The translations under genes and the position numbers were made by a program. Of a DNA stretch of 64,000 nucleotides, positions 34,447 through 43,999 are shown piece by piece. The notes beneath the pieces are model-generated. The model ran no database searches and had not been told where the DNA came from. It saw nothing but the letters and a program-made list of their open reading frames with translations. The first letter of the stretch is position 1. The number at the start of each line of letters is the position of its first letter. Source of the stretch: Candidatus Desulfofervidus auxilii (lineage in GTDB: Bacteria; Desulfobacterota; Desulfofervidia; Desulfofervidales; Desulfofervidaceae); contig JAJSZS010000008.1 of assembly GCA_030262725.1 (NCBI GenBank), positions 25,226 through 89,225 of the forward strand, written 5' to 3'.

Positions 34447-35257
34447 TTCCTTTCTTTCTAGCATACTCATCAACATTTGGCTCACTTATCATGTAAGTTA
34501 CTATTAATGGAAATATCCTTTCAAACACACCTTCAAGTTTTTTGAGTTTTTTCTTTATGAATTTATTAATATCATTTTTTGAAAGCTGTGCTTTTCCTTC
34601 ACCAATAATAGTAAATCTTTCACCATCCTTTACAGCTTCACCTATTATGTTTACTTCAATGGGTTTACCATCTTTATCAGTTACATAAGTTCTTTTAAGT
34701 TTCCCTATAATCTCAAGACCAAAGTCCTGTTTAAGAAGTTTCGGAAGTGCTTTAAAGGCATCGTCTTCAAGTCTGTAACCAACTGTTATAGAAAGTCCAC
34801 CAAGTTGTTTTCTTGTTTCTTTATGTTCAACTATAAGTTTTTGAAGTTCTTCTTCAGTTCTTTTTTGCGCTTCAGCAAGCTCTTCAACACGTTTTTCAGT
34901 TCTTTTTTGTGCTTCAGCCAATTCTTCAATACGTTCTTCTGTTCTTTTTTGCGCCTCAGCTAATTCCTCAACACGTTCTTCAGTTCTTTTCTGTGCTTCA
35001 GCCAATTCTTCAACACGTTCTTCTGTCCTCTTTTGTGCCTCAGCTAATTCTTCAACACGTTTTTCGGTTCTTTTCTGTGCCTCTGCAAGTTCTTTTTGTG
35101 CTTTTGCTAAATCTTTTACAATTTCCTTAAGTTCATTAAAATCTTTTGCCTTTACAAGTTCATCTGTAATATCATAAAGTACTTCTGCTAAAAGTGTAGC
35201 CTGTTTTTCTGAAAATCCCTTTCTTAATCTTTCCTTAAGTTCATTTTGTTTAAACAT
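34418..35257 (-). CDS. Coiled-coil protein with nuclease-like C-terminus
   Basis: A 279-residue cytoplasmic protein. After an N-terminal helical region come six 14-residue units based on [14 protein letters not shown] (57-140), which form a long coiled coil. The C-terminal 120 residues (EVNIIGEAV, then [20 protein letters not shown]) look like the PD-(D/E)xK nuclease fold, with E-x-K in GEGKAQ, as in DUF3782-type proteins. The catalytic activity is unproven. The gene is convergent with waaF and divergent from amrS. Similar proteins are common in thermophiles and often occur in multiple copies. Confidence 0.7.
   Translation of the reverse strand: MFKQNELKERLRKGFSEKQATLLAEVLYDITDELVKAKDFNELKEIVKDLAKAQKELAEAQKRTEKRVEELAEAQKRTEERVEELAEAQKRTEERVEELAEAQKRTEERIEELAEAQKRTEKRVEELAEAQKRTEEELQKLIVEHKETRKQLGGLSITVGYRLEDDAFKALPKLLKQDFGLEIIGKLKRTYVTDKDGKPIEVNIIGEAVKDGERFTIIGEGKAQLSKNDINKFIKKKLKKLEGVFERIFPLIVTYMISEPNVDEYARKKGIKVYYSYEF
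34838..35089. repeat. Six 42-base tandem repeats
   Basis: Tandem 42-base units inside the coiled-coil gene, each coding for 14 residues like [14 protein letters not shown]. Units differ at several silent positions. Unit number can change by slippage. Confidence 0.85.
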
Positions 35258-35321
35258 TTAATTCCCCTTTTTAACTTTATTTTTATCAAAATTTTAATCT
35301 ATTTGCAAAAAATTAGTGCTC

Positions 35322-35350
35322 TTGACATCTCTTTTTTCTCCTTGCATTAT
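35322..35350 (+). promoter_or_regulatory. Promoter of amrS
   Basis: TTGACA (35322-35327), a 17-base spacer and CATTAT (35345-35350). The start would be at or near the ATG at 35358, which lacks a ribosome binding site, so a leaderless transcript is likely. Confidence 0.5.
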
Positions 35351-35357
35351 AGAAAAA

Positions 35358-36503
35358 ATGCTTTATTCTAGAAGAGATTTTTTAAAATGCACTTTTTGCT
35401 TCCTTGCATCTTTTTTTTCTGATTCTTGGGCAAAAACTATTTATTTTAGAAAAGGACTTATTAAGACTAAAGTTTCGCCGTATTTTAAAAAGCTAGACAA
35501 TAAATCCATAATGTGCACTTTATGCCCCAGGTTTTGTGTTGTTGCTGATGGGAAAAGAGGTTATTGCGAAGTAAGAGAGAATAGGGGAGGTATTTATTAT
35601 AGTCTGGTTTATGGAAATCCCTGTGCTGTCCATATTGATCCAATTGAGAAAAAACCATTCTTTCATGTACTTCCTGGAACTAGTGCTTTTTCTATTGCTA
35701 CAGCAGGTTGTAACTTTGATTGCAAATTCTGTCAGAATTGGGAAATTTCTCAGGCTAGACCAGAAGAGACATTCAATTATGATTTACCTCCTGAAGAAGT
35801 AGTTGCTTTAGCAAAAATCTATAAGTGTTCTTCTATTGCTTCTACCTATGTTGAACCAATGATTTTTTATGAATACATGTATGATATTGGGCGCCTTTTA
35901 AAAGAAGAGGATATTCTTAATACTTGCCATTCTAATGGCTTTATTAATCCAGAACCATTAAGGGCATTATGTAAATATTTAGATGCTGCTTGTATTGATC
36001 TTAAAGGTTTTAGTGAAAAATTTTATGAAGAACTAACAGAAGGTAAATTAGCTCCAGTACTTAGGACATTAAAAATTTTAAGAAAAGAAGGTGTACATAC
36101 TGAGATTGTTAACTTAATAGTGCCCACAAAAAATGATGATTTTAAAATGATAAAAGAAATGGTAGAATGGATTAAAACAGAATTAGGAAATGATGTTCCT
36201 TTACATTTTACTCGTTTTTACCCTAGATATAAATTAAATAATCTTCCTCCTACACCAATAGATACTTTAGAAAAAGCAAGAAGCATAGCTTTAAAGGCTG
36301 GTTTAAAATATGTTTATATAGGAAATGTGCCTGGTCATCCTGCAGAAAATACTTATTGTCCTAGGTGTGATGAAGTGCTTATTAGGCGTATAGGATATAG
36401 AATTGAAGCTATTTATCTTAAAGATGGTAAATGTGGCTATTGTGGATTTCCTATACCAGGTATTTGGTCAAAAAAGAAGCAAAAACAGGGCAAGCAAGTT
36501 TAA
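35358..36503 (+). CDS. amrS: AmmeMemoRadiSam system radical SAM enzyme
   Basis: A 381-residue radical SAM protein. An N-terminal SRRDFLK motif and hydrophobic segment resemble a Tat signal or anchor. CTLCPRFC near residue 54 and CEVREN come before the SAM cluster motif C118-x3-C122-x2-C125 (GCNFDCKFCQNW). DLKGFSEKFY and the C-terminal zinc-like cysteines (CPRCDE, CGYCG) match AmrS. The usual AmrA and AmrB partners are not adjacent. The reaction is unknown. The ATG at 35358 is preferred to the GTG at 35316, which lies upstream of the promoter -35. The 3' end overlaps the convergent gene by 36 bases. Confidence 0.82.
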   Translation: MLYSRRDFLKCTFCFLASFFSDSWAKTIYFRKGLIKTKVSPYFKKLDNKSIMCTLCPRFCVVADGKRGYCEVRENRGGIYYSLVYGNPCAVHIDPIEKKPFFHVLPGTSAFSIATAGCNFDCKFCQNWEISQARPEETFNYDLPPEEVVALAKIYKCSSIASTYVEPMIFYEYMYDIGRLLKEEDILNTCHSNGFINPEPLRALCKYLDAACIDLKGFSEKFYEELTEGKLAPVLRTLKILRKEGVHTEIVNLIVPTKNDDFKMIKEMVEWIKTELGNDVPLHFTRFYPRYKLNNLPPTPIDTLEKARSIALKAGLKYVYIGNVPGHPAENTYCPRCDEVLIRRIGYRIEAIYLKDGKCGYCGFPIPGIWSKKKQKQGKQV

Positions 36504-38711
36504 AGATATGAGTATAATAAGACTATTAGGTATACCTAAAATAGGTATAATTATAAGACTTGTTCCCAATGCTCCTAAAGCAGAACCAAAAAGGTCAATA
36601 CCATAAAAAATAGAAGCCACTTTTTTGATTTCTTCACCTGCCTGACGATATGTTTCAGCTGCAGTGAGAAACTGCATACCACCTAAAATGCCAGCCAAAA
36701 GTAAAAGACTCGGAAAAAGTAAATGGATTAAAATAGGATATTGTAAAACTTTCATATTATTAAGAAAATAAACAATACCTAATTCTATAAAACAAATTAT
36801 GCATAAGCCTGCTTGTAGGTATAAGAGAAATTTTTTTGGTTTACTGGGAGGATAAGAGCGAATAATAAAACTTCCAAAAGTAAGTCCTAACATAAAGGCA
36901 GTAATGAGGATAGCAAGTTCATGATAAACATAACCATAAAATACTTGAAAGCTAATAAAAACTATAATTTCTAAGCTCATTTCAGTAAATCCTGTTATAA
37001 AAACAGCATTAAATAAAGGTAGGTTTAAATATCTTTTAGAAAATATAAAAATTAATATACCTAGAGCAATTATGAAGAACAAACAATAAGTTAAAGATAG
37101 ATGTCTTAATTTTAAGACTGTTTTTCTTATAGCCGGAAAATGAGTAGTACTCCATAACACCATTCCGTAAAAATAACATCTTGGTTTTAAATCTGTATTT
37201 AAATCAAAAATCTTTGTTTCTTCTAAAATAGATTTAAAAAAGGCGAGTTTTAAAGGGGAGAGGTCAAATTTGAGATAATATTCTTGAACGTATTTGAGAT
37301 TAAGCTTTCGTTCTTTTATACGTTCAAAAAGTACTTCCATATTAGGTGTTAAAGTATTTTTTGAAGGGCTAGCTAAAAAATAAGCCTTTTCACCTGGCAA
37401 AGCTAATACTTCTTTAAAAACTGTTTTAAGTGTAAAATATATACTTCTTAAAAAGTCTGCTAATACCAATCCAATCATATCTGGGGCAGAAGAGACACTG
37501 AGACAGAAGATTCCATTTTTATCTAAAATATTTTTTACTTCTTTAAAGAAATCTTGAGTATAAAAACGATTGAGTTGTGCAGTTACTGGATCACCTAAGT
37601 GAAGAATAATAACGTCAAATTTTTTTGTAATATTTTTTATAAATAATCGCCCATCTTGATGAAATACATTTACACGCTTGTCTTTTAAAGCATTTTTAAT
37701 CTCATTAGGCAAATATCTTTTACTTAATTTAATTAAATATGGATCAAGTTCTACATAAATAATATTTTTTATTGATGGATGTTTTAAAATTTCATTCAAA
37801 CAACCTGAGACTCCTCCTCCAATTAAAAGCACAGATTTGGGTTTGGGATGTTCCAATAAAGCGAGATGAACAGCATATTCAGTTGTAGCTGGGTCAGGAT
37901 AAGTAAAGGCATAAAGACCACTTTCATAAACAATAATTTGATTCTGTGTTTTTAAAAATGTCAAATGCCCATATATTGTATCTTTAGATACAATTACTTT
38001 ATAAGGTTGCCATTGCCACTGTCGACTCTTTTTTTCAAGCCACTGCCAATTGATTAAACTGATAAAAATTAAACAAAGAATAAGAAAATTTAAAACTTTT
38101 AATATTTTAGAAAATCTTTGGCCATAAAACCAACTATAAGTAGCAATTAATAAAGAAAGATAAAGAGCAATTTTAAGAATAGGTATTTTAGGACATAAAA
38201 AGAAATAAAAGAGGATACCTCCTATTCCTGCTCCAATAGCTTCTTTTAAATAAACCTGAGTAATAACTTGATTTTGAGAGAATTTTCTTAAAACTTCACA
38301 TCCTAAAGTAAAAAGGGCTCCAATAAAAAAAGCATAAGGTAAAAGAATGAGAAAAGAGACTATTAATGATTCAAGCACAGAGTTTATTTCACCTAATCCT
38401 AAAATAGGTTTAATTAAACGACAAAGAATAAGACAGCCTGGTAAAGTTAAAGAAATAATTGAAAAGAAGAAAAAGAAAAAAATTTTTTCTTTTTTTATCC
38501 ATCTAGCTATAAAACTTCCTAATCCTGTCCACAATAGCCAACTAGCTAAGGCAATACCAGCAGTAATTTCATTACCAGATAAAAGAACCATTAATTCCCT
38601 TAAAAACAGAATTTGTCCTAAAGTGGCAGCCAGACCTAAAAGGATAAATGCACTACCTAAAGGCATATTCAGACAATACCCTAGGCTTGAAAAAGAGACA
38701 AGATGATTCAT
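36468..38711 (-). CDS. Membrane-embedded spermidine synthase-like protein
   Basis: A 747-residue protein. An N-terminal membrane domain of about seven helices is followed by a soluble spermidine-synthase-like methyltransferase fold (about 245-480) and a C-terminal domain of about seven helices. In the soluble part SVLLIGGGVSGCLNEIL is the nucleotide loop, IIYVELDPYLI the acidic strand end and VIILHLGDPVTAQLNRFYT the late motif. Classic spermidine synthase has DVIIVD with catalytic aspartates at that place, so aminopropyl transfer is not certain. Such fusions occur in many Deltaproteobacteria with unknown substrate. It is convergent with amrS. Confidence 0.78.
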   Translation of the reverse strand: MNHLVSFSSLGYCLNMPLGSAFILLGLAATLGQILFLRELMVLLSGNEITAGIALASWLLWTGLGSFIARWIKKEKIFFFFFFSIISLTLPGCLILCRLIKPILGLGEINSVLESLIVSFLILLPYAFFIGALFTLGCEVLRKFSQNQVITQVYLKEAIGAGIGGILFYFFLCPKIPILKIALYLSLLIATYSWFYGQRFSKILKVLNFLILCLIFISLINWQWLEKKSRQWQWQPYKVIVSKDTIYGHLTFLKTQNQIIVYESGLYAFTYPDPATTEYAVHLALLEHPKPKSVLLIGGGVSGCLNEILKHPSIKNIIYVELDPYLIKLSKRYLPNEIKNALKDKRVNVFHQDGRLFIKNITKKFDVIILHLGDPVTAQLNRFYTQDFFKEVKNILDKNGIFCLSVSSAPDMIGLVLADFLRSIYFTLKTVFKEVLALPGEKAYFLASPSKNTLTPNMEVLFERIKERKLNLKYVQEYYLKFDLSPLKLAFFKSILEETKIFDLNTDLKPRCYFYGMVLWSTTHFPAIRKTVLKLRHLSLTYCLFFIIALGILIFIFSKRYLNLPLFNAVFITGFTEMSLEIIVFISFQVFYGYVYHELAILITAFMLGLTFGSFIIRSYPPSKPKKFLLYLQAGLCIICFIELGIVYFLNNMKVLQYPILIHLLFPSLLLLAGILGGMQFLTAAETYRQAGEEIKKVASIFYGIDLFGSALGALGTSLIIIPILGIPNSLIILISLNLLALFLLLF

Positions 38712-38783
38712 TAATAAAAAACGCTTGACTAATTTTTAAAACTAATGTTAGATAAGCTGAAAAAAGAAAGGGAGGGAATCAAT

Positions 38784-40073
38784 ATGTCTGATGTAAAAAC
38801 CTGGGATTGGGAAACCAGGGAAAAACTTGTCACAAATGTGAATGAATGGATAATGAAATTTCCTCAAGTACATGAATTTGTAGTAAGTGAAGATGGTGAA
38901 AAAATTGCGGCAGTAGTAAAGACAGAAAATGAAACCTATACTGTTTGTGTTAATGGTGAAACATGGGAAAGTGAATTTGACAAAGCTTGGTCATTAAAAT
39001 TTGCTCCTGATGGTCGTCTTGTGGTTATAGTTTCTGAAATGGGTGAGTGGACAGTGGCTGTAGATGGTCAGACATGGGAAGATAAATTTGAATATGTTTG
39101 GGATTTAAAATTTAGTCCTAATGGTAAAAAAATAGGGGTTAAAGTGAGACAAGGAGGTCTTTACAAAGTATGTATAGATGGTCAAAGTTGGGAAAATGGT
39201 TTTTTTGATATGAGAGAATTTATTTTTAGTCCGGATGGACGAAAAGTGGCAGCTACGGTACAAGTAGAAGCTATGCCTGAAGGAGATATTTTTAAATTTG
39301 CAGAAGGTCTTTGGACAGTGGCTGTGGACGGGAAGCCTTGGTCTAAAAGGTTTATGAATGTTTGGGGTATTGATTTTAGTTTTGATGCCAATCTTATAGC
39401 TGCAGAAGTAAGATTTGACCCTGAAAGATATACCATTGCTATAAATGAAAAAACATGGCCAGAGACTTATAGTTGGGTTTGGGCACCTGTTTTTAAACCT
39501 AATAGTACAAAAGTAGTAGCACCAGTAAAAAAGGAAAAGTGGTTTTTGGCTATGGATGGAGAGATCATTTGGCCAAAAGGATTTAGACAAATCTTTTATC
39601 CTGTTTTTAGTCCTGATGAAATTTCTATTGCTGCAGTAGTTGCCCTTAAAAATGGAAAATGGACAGTAGCTGTAGATGGTAAACCCTGGAATATTGCAGT
39701 AGATTCAGCTGTTTTAAAACCAGTTTTTAGTCCTGATGGTGAAAGAATAGCAGCCATAGTCAAAATAGATGAACCTGCTTATGATTTAAAGCCTTATCCA
39801 GTTTATAATATTGCAGTAAATGACCATATCTGGCCAGAATGGTTTGATATGGTTTGGGATCCTGTTTTTAGCCCTGATGGTGAAAAATTAGCTGCAAAAG
39901 TAGAAAAAAATGGTAAATATACAATTGTAATTGAAGGAAAGGTGTGGGGGAAAGAATTTGATGCCCTTTGGCCGCCTGTATTTAGTCCTGATGGCGAGAA
40001 AATATTGGTAAGATGTATTGAGGGTGGAAAGTATTATCGACGTATTGTTCCAGTAAGTCGTATATTAGGTTAA
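38784..40073 (+). CDS. tmcD: Tmc complex beta-propeller protein TmcD
   Basis: A 429-residue cytoplasmic protein made of about eight repeats of 45-50 residues on the pattern W..F..VW.LKFSPDGKK.A, then YTVAVDGK.W, a WD40/TolB-like propeller rich in tryptophan. It corresponds to TmcD of the Desulfovibrio Tmc complex by composition and by position before tmcC and tmcB. No cofactor motif. The ATG at 38784 is chosen over the one at 38745 because GGGAGGG lies directly in front. A weak TTGACT box lies at 38725. There is a 60-base gap with a separate promoter before tmcC. Confidence 0.8.
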   Translation: MSDVKTWDWETREKLVTNVNEWIMKFPQVHEFVVSEDGEKIAAVVKTENETYTVCVNGETWESEFDKAWSLKFAPDGRLVVIVSEMGEWTVAVDGQTWEDKFEYVWDLKFSPNGKKIGVKVRQGGLYKVCIDGQSWENGFFDMREFIFSPDGRKVAATVQVEAMPEGDIFKFAEGLWTVAVDGKPWSKRFMNVWGIDFSFDANLIAAEVRFDPERYTIAINEKTWPETYSWVWAPVFKPNSTKVVAPVKKEKWFLAMDGEIIWPKGFRQIFYPVFSPDEISIAAVVALKNGKWTVAVDGKPWNIAVDSAVLKPVFSPDGERIAAIVKIDEPAYDLKPYPVYNIAVNDHIWPEWFDMVWDPVFSPDGEKLAAKVEKNGKYTIVIEGKVWGKEFDALWPPVFSPDGEKILVRCIEGGKYYRRIVPVSRILG

Positions 40074-40080
40074 AATTTTA

Positions 40081-40109
40081 TTGACAATAAATATGCTCAA
40101 TGCTAAATA
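40081..40109 (+). promoter_or_regulatory. Promoter of tmcCBA
   Basis: TTGACA (40081-40086), a 17-base spacer and TAAATA (40104-40109) with an extended TGC in front. It lies 25 bases before the tmcC ATG, which has AAAGGAGG. Confidence 0.5.
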
Positions 40110-40133
40110 CTTTTGTAACAAAGGAGGATAAAG

Positions 40134-40787
40134 ATGTATGAATTTGTACGTGGCCCACTTTTATGGTTTTCTTTTGCTGTGTTTATTTTAGGAAGTATAG
40201 GGAAAATTTTATACATTTGTTGGTTAAATTACAAAAAGGATCAAACTATTTATGATTATTTTAGTATAAAGTATGGCTTACGTTCTATAATTCATTGGAT
40301 TATCCCTTTTGGTAGTTTAAATATGCGCCAAAGACCTATCCATACTATTGTTTCTTGGTCATTTCATTTTTGTCTTTTAGTTGTTCCTATTTTCCTTATG
40401 GCTCATAATGTGCTTTGGTATGAGTCCTTTCGTATAAGTTGGTGGACTTTACCAGATCAATTAGCAGATATTATGACACTTATTGTTATTGGCGCTTGTG
40501 TATTTTTCTTTGTAAGAAGAAAAGTTTTGCCAGAGGTAAAATATGTTACATTTACTTCTGATTATGTTTTATTAGTCATTGCGGCTTTACCATTTATTAC
40601 TGGTTTTTTAGCTTATCATCAATGGCTTTTACCTTATAAGGTGATGATAATTTTACATATTTTGAGTGGGGAATTGATGCTTATTGCTATTCCATTTACT
40701 AGACTTGATCACATGTTAACTTTTTGGCTAACAAGAAGTTATATGGGTTCAGAATTTGGTGGAGTACGTCATGTAAAAGATTATTAA
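40134..40787 (+). CDS. tmcC: Tmc complex cytochrome b subunit TmcC
   Basis: A 217-residue integral membrane protein with about five helices, related to the cytochrome b (NarI/DsrM-like) family. Histidines in the helices (SFHFCLLVVPIFLMAHN, and later LAYHQ and MIILHILSG) are candidates for haem b ligation. It would pass electrons between the periplasmic cytochrome TmcA and the cytoplasmic Fe-S protein TmcB, possibly through the quinone pool. The next gene follows after 18 bases with a GGAGG site. Confidence 0.84.
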   Translation: MYEFVRGPLLWFSFAVFILGSIGKILYICWLNYKKDQTIYDYFSIKYGLRSIIHWIIPFGSLNMRQRPIHTIVSWSFHFCLLVVPIFLMAHNVLWYESFRISWWTLPDQLADIMTLIVIGACVFFFVRRKVLPEVKYVTFTSDYVLLVIAALPFITGFLAYHQWLLPYKVMIILHILSGELMLIAIPFTRLDHMLTFWLTRSYMGSEFGGVRHVKDY

Positions 40788-40805
40788 TTTTTAGGAGGTT
40801 AAGCT

Positions 40806-42146
40806 ATGATAGAATTAGTTAGAGATTGGGATAAATGGCAAGTTAAAGATATTGGTTTAGATGAGCCTGTAAAAAAATTAACACCAGAAAGAATAGAAGA
40901 GGTAATTAATCGGATATTAAAACAAGAAGGTTGGGCTAGGATTAAAATGTATGTAGACACCTGCATCCACTGTGGTTTATGTTCTAACGCATGTCATCAT
41001 TATCTTTCTAATGATTGTCATCCTCATTTTGCTCCGGTAGGGAAGATAAAGGATACTCTTTGGATAATGTTACAAAAAAAAGGCAAAGTGAGTCCTGAAT
41101 TTATGAAACATGTAGCTGAAACTGTTTATACAGAATGCAATGTTTGTATGCGCTGTTCACAATACTGTCCTTTTGGGATAGACATAGCCTATCTGATAAG
41201 TGTTGTTAGAAGAATTTGCCATTTTCTTGGTCTTGTACCTCAATATTTGCAAGATACAGTAAATAGTCATGCTGTAACCATGAATCAGATGTGGGTAAAG
41301 CAGGATGAATGGATAGATACATTACAATGGCAGGAAGAAGAATGGCAGGGTGAGATTCCAAGTGTTCGGATACCAATAGATAAAGAAGGTGCAGATGTAA
41401 TGTATTCTGTTATTGGACCTGAGCCCAAAATACTTGCTCAATTAATTGGAAATGCAGCAGTCATTATGACAGTAGCAGGAATTGATTGGACCATGCCATC
41501 TTTTGATGGCTGGGACAATAGTGATATGGCTATGTATTCAGGTGATTGGGAAGTAATGGGAAGAGTAAAAAAGGCACATTTTGAAGCAGCTATGCGTCTT
41601 AAATGTAAAAAGATTGTTATGGGTGAATGTGGACATGCCTTTAGGTCAGTTTATGATAGAGGTAATAGAATATTGGGATGGAAAATGCATCCTATCCCCA
41701 TTATCCATGCTGTTCAATTTTATTATGAATTGATAAGAGACGGAAAGCTTAAAATAGCAAGAAAAATAAAAGAGCCAGTAACCTTGCATGATCCTTGCAA
41801 TATTATAAGAGGTAGAGGTTTAGGTGAAATGGCTCGTTATGTAATGAGAGCAATTTGTGAAGACTTTAGAGATATGTGGCCAAATAAAGAATATAATTAT
41901 TGTTGTAATGCAGGAGGAGATACTATCAATTGCGGTCCGCCTTGGAAGAAAAAACGTTGTGATAGCAACAAAGTAAAGGCAGAACAATTAAAAGCAACAG
42001 GGGCAAAGATTGTTGTTACTCCATGTCATAATTGCCATAGTGGTATGGAAGATATTGTTCATTATTATAATTTAGGTATGGAAGTTAAATTTATTAATGA
42101 ATTGTTAATTGAATGTATTGAAATTCCAGAAAATTTAAAGGCATAA
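40806..42146 (+). CDS. tmcB: Tmc complex Fe-S/CCG protein TmcB
   Basis: A 446-residue cytoplasmic protein related to HdrD and DsrK. Two [4Fe-4S] motifs lie at about 53-63 (CIHCGLCSNAC) and 111-121 (CNVCMRCSQYC), and two CCG domains follow (LHDPCNIIRGRG, YCCNAGGDTINCG, VTPCHNCHSG). CCG domains can hold a noncubane cluster acting on disulfides. In Desulfovibrio TmcB is the cytoplasmic end of a transmembrane electron pathway from cytochrome c3. The natural partner inside the cell, perhaps a disulfide, is unknown. Operon with tmcC and tmcA. Confidence 0.86.
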   Translation: MIELVRDWDKWQVKDIGLDEPVKKLTPERIEEVINRILKQEGWARIKMYVDTCIHCGLCSNACHHYLSNDCHPHFAPVGKIKDTLWIMLQKKGKVSPEFMKHVAETVYTECNVCMRCSQYCPFGIDIAYLISVVRRICHFLGLVPQYLQDTVNSHAVTMNQMWVKQDEWIDTLQWQEEEWQGEIPSVRIPIDKEGADVMYSVIGPEPKILAQLIGNAAVIMTVAGIDWTMPSFDGWDNSDMAMYSGDWEVMGRVKKAHFEAAMRLKCKKIVMGECGHAFRSVYDRGNRILGWKMHPIPIIHAVQFYYELIRDGKLKIARKIKEPVTLHDPCNIIRGRGLGEMARYVMRAICEDFRDMWPNKEYNYCCNAGGDTINCGPPWKKKRCDSNKVKAEQLKATGAKIVVTPCHNCHSGMEDIVHYYNLGMEVKFINELLIECIEIPENLKA

Positions 42147-42166
42147 CATATTAAGGAGGGAAAGTT

Positions 42167-42649
42167 ATGAGAAAATGGATGGTGTTTTTTTGTATTTTGA
42201 GTATGGTATTGATAATAGGTTATCTTTATGCTCAAGATGAAGAGATGGTTATTGCTCATAAAGAGGTATTTCAACGTTTAGAGAGAGCACCAGTGATTTT
42301 TACTCATGAAAAGCATGTTGAAGAATTAGGTGGTGATGAAGCATGTAAAGAATGTCATCACATTTACAGTGAAGAAGAAGGCAAATTAGTTTATGAGGAA
42401 GGTGAAGAAGTTGGTTGTACAGAATGCCATGGTTTTAAAGATGAAAAAAGAGAAGATGGAGGTAAAACTCCATCTTTAATGAACGCATATCATATAAATT
42501 GTGTTGGTTGTCATAGAAAGTTGGCTAAGGCAAATAAAAAGACAGGACCTGCTACTTGTGGTGAATGTCATATAAAGAAAAATTGGAAATTAATAGAAGA
42601 AGAGGTTGAGGAAGAGGCTACTCACGCTGAAGAAGCACATCATCATTAA
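42167..42649 (+). CDS. tmcA: Tetrahaem cytochrome c3 TmcA
   Basis: A 160-residue periplasmic cytochrome. Residues 1-22 are a signal peptide. Four haem motifs CKECH, CTECH, CVGCH and CGECH, with extra histidines (FTHEKH, HH after the first) for bis-His ligation, fit class III type II cytochrome c3. The tail is acidic and ends in HHH. It accepts electrons from periplasmic hydrogenases or formate dehydrogenases through the c3 pool and passes them to TmcC. AAGGAGGG precedes the ATG. Confidence 0.9.
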   Translation: MRKWMVFFCILSMVLIIGYLYAQDEEMVIAHKEVFQRLERAPVIFTHEKHVEELGGDEACKECHHIYSEEEGKLVYEEGEEVGCTECHGFKDEKREDGGKTPSLMNAYHINCVGCHRKLAKANKKTGPATCGECHIKKNWKLIEEEVEEEATHAEEAHHH

Positions 42650-42664
42650 ATTTAAAAATTTTTC

Positions 42665-42693
42665 TTGACACTGAGATGACAGAGTGCTATAAG
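42665..42693 (+). promoter_or_regulatory. Promoter of the rnf operon
   Basis: TTGACA (42665-42670), a 17-base spacer and TATAAG (42688-42693) with an extended TGC. The start would be near 42700, 25 bases before the rnfC ATG. It allows rnf expression independently of tmc. Confidence 0.72.
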
Positions 42694-42724
42694 GCATTTT
42701 AAAATCTAAGAAGTGAGATGGCCT

Positions 42725-43999
42725 ATGAAAACAGGGACGATAAAAGGTGGGATTAGGTTTCAGATACCAAAAATTGATATGCTAACAGAAAAGTTGGCAG
42801 TACCTAAAAAAATAGTAATTCCTTTAAAACAACATGAAGGCCCTCCCTGTAAGGCTTTTGTAAAAAAAGGACAGGAAGTAAAAATTGGTGATCTGATTGG
42901 TGAAAGTAAAAGTGAGAGAAGTGCTCCGATTTATGCAACTGTTTCTGGTAAAGTTGTAGATTTACCAAAGAGGTTTCCTGATATTAGAGGTGGTTACATT
43001 CCAGCAGTAGTTATTGAATCTGATGGTAAAGAAGAGTGGGCATCTTTAGAAAAAACAACAGATGTTTTTAAAGCTATTGAATTGTTTGGCATAGTAGATG
43101 GTGGAATAGATGCTATTCCCCTTTCTACAAAATTGAATTTTGCTAAAAGTAAAAATGTAAGGGAACTTATTATTAATGGGGTAGATTTAGAACCTGGTGT
43201 TTCTGTCCGTTATAAATTAGTTGTTGAAAAAAGAGAGGCATTAGCAGAAGGTATTAAGACACTTAAAAATGTTTTAGGTGCAACTGCAGCTTATCTTGCC
43301 ATTGAAGATACAAATACTGTTGCTCAAAGTGAGCTTCCTGGAATTTTATCTGGAGTAGCTGAATTAGTATTATTAAAATCTAAATTCCCGCAGGGCTTAG
43401 ACAAATTTGTAGTCAAGGCAATAACTGGCAAAGAACCTCCTTCACCTCATGGGACACCAGAAGATGTAGGAGTATGTGTAATTGGAGCAGAAACAGCAAT
43501 AGCTGTTTCTGAAGCTGTCAAAAATGCAAAACCAGTTATTGATCAATTTATTACTGTTTATGGAGCAGTAAGTAAACCAAAGAATTTGCAGGTAAGGATT
43601 GGTACTCCTTTAAAGGATGTTCTTTCTTATTGTGGGGCAAATGGAGATGTTGCAAAGGTAATTGTAGGTGGCCCAATGATGGGTTTAGCCCAATATTCAT
43701 TGGAAACCCCAGTAACAAAGGAAATAACTGCAATATATGTACAAAAGGAATCTGATTTAGTTACTATTTCTGATCAAAAGTGCATTAATTGCGGTTGGTG
43801 TGTAAAAGTCTGTCCAATGGGACTTTTGCCTAATGTAATTGCCTCTTTTTGTGAAGTAGATATGTTTGAAGAGGCAGAAAGTTATAATCTTTCTTATTGT
43901 ATAGAATGTGGCTGTTGTGCGTATGTTTGTCCAGCCAAGATTCCTTTAGTACATTGGATTAAATATGGAAAATCACAATTAAAGAGAGAAGAACAATGA
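42725..43999 (+). CDS. rnfC: Rnf complex subunit C
   Basis: A 424-residue peripheral subunit that interacts with NADH and carries iron-sulfur clusters. The N-terminal KGGIRFQIPK and IPLKQHEGPPCKAFVKKGQ biotin-like region is typical, followed by the SLBB part and two [4Fe-4S] motifs near 353-400 (CINCGWCVKVCPMG, CIECGCCAYVCPAKI). RnfC often has a glycine-rich FMN/NADH loop; GGPMMGLAQYS is seen near 313. The ATG at 42725 fits family starts better than the GTG at 42713. Overlaps rnfD by four bases. Confidence 0.93.
   Translation: MKTGTIKGGIRFQIPKIDMLTEKLAVPKKIVIPLKQHEGPPCKAFVKKGQEVKIGDLIGESKSERSAPIYATVSGKVVDLPKRFPDIRGGYIPAVVIESDGKEEWASLEKTTDVFKAIELFGIVDGGIDAIPLSTKLNFAKSKNVRELIINGVDLEPGVSVRYKLVVEKREALAEGIKTLKNVLGATAAYLAIEDTNTVAQSELPGILSGVAELVLLKSKFPQGLDKFVVKAITGKEPPSPHGTPEDVGVCVIGAETAIAVSEAVKNAKPVIDQFITVYGAVSKPKNLQVRIGTPLKDVLSYCGANGDVAKVIVGGPMMGLAQYSLETPVTKEITAIYVQKESDLVTISDQKCINCGWCVKVCPMGLLPNVIASFCEVDMFEEAESYNLSYCIECGCCAYVCPAKIPLVHWIKYGKSQLKREEQ

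Noticed and set aside
34838..35089. Regular 42-base repeats, considered as a CRISPR array
   Set aside because: The units are contiguous without spacers and encode a heptad-like coiled coil in a long open frame.
36468..36503. Overlap of convergent genes as a sign of wrong gene ends
   Set aside because: Both frames keep family-like sequence to the stop, so the overlap is probably real, as with the 29-base overlap at 34418-34446.
39105..39590. Minus-strand frames opposite tmcD
   Set aside because: They reflect the repeated propeller codons of tmcD and have no ribosome sites or recognisable protein features.
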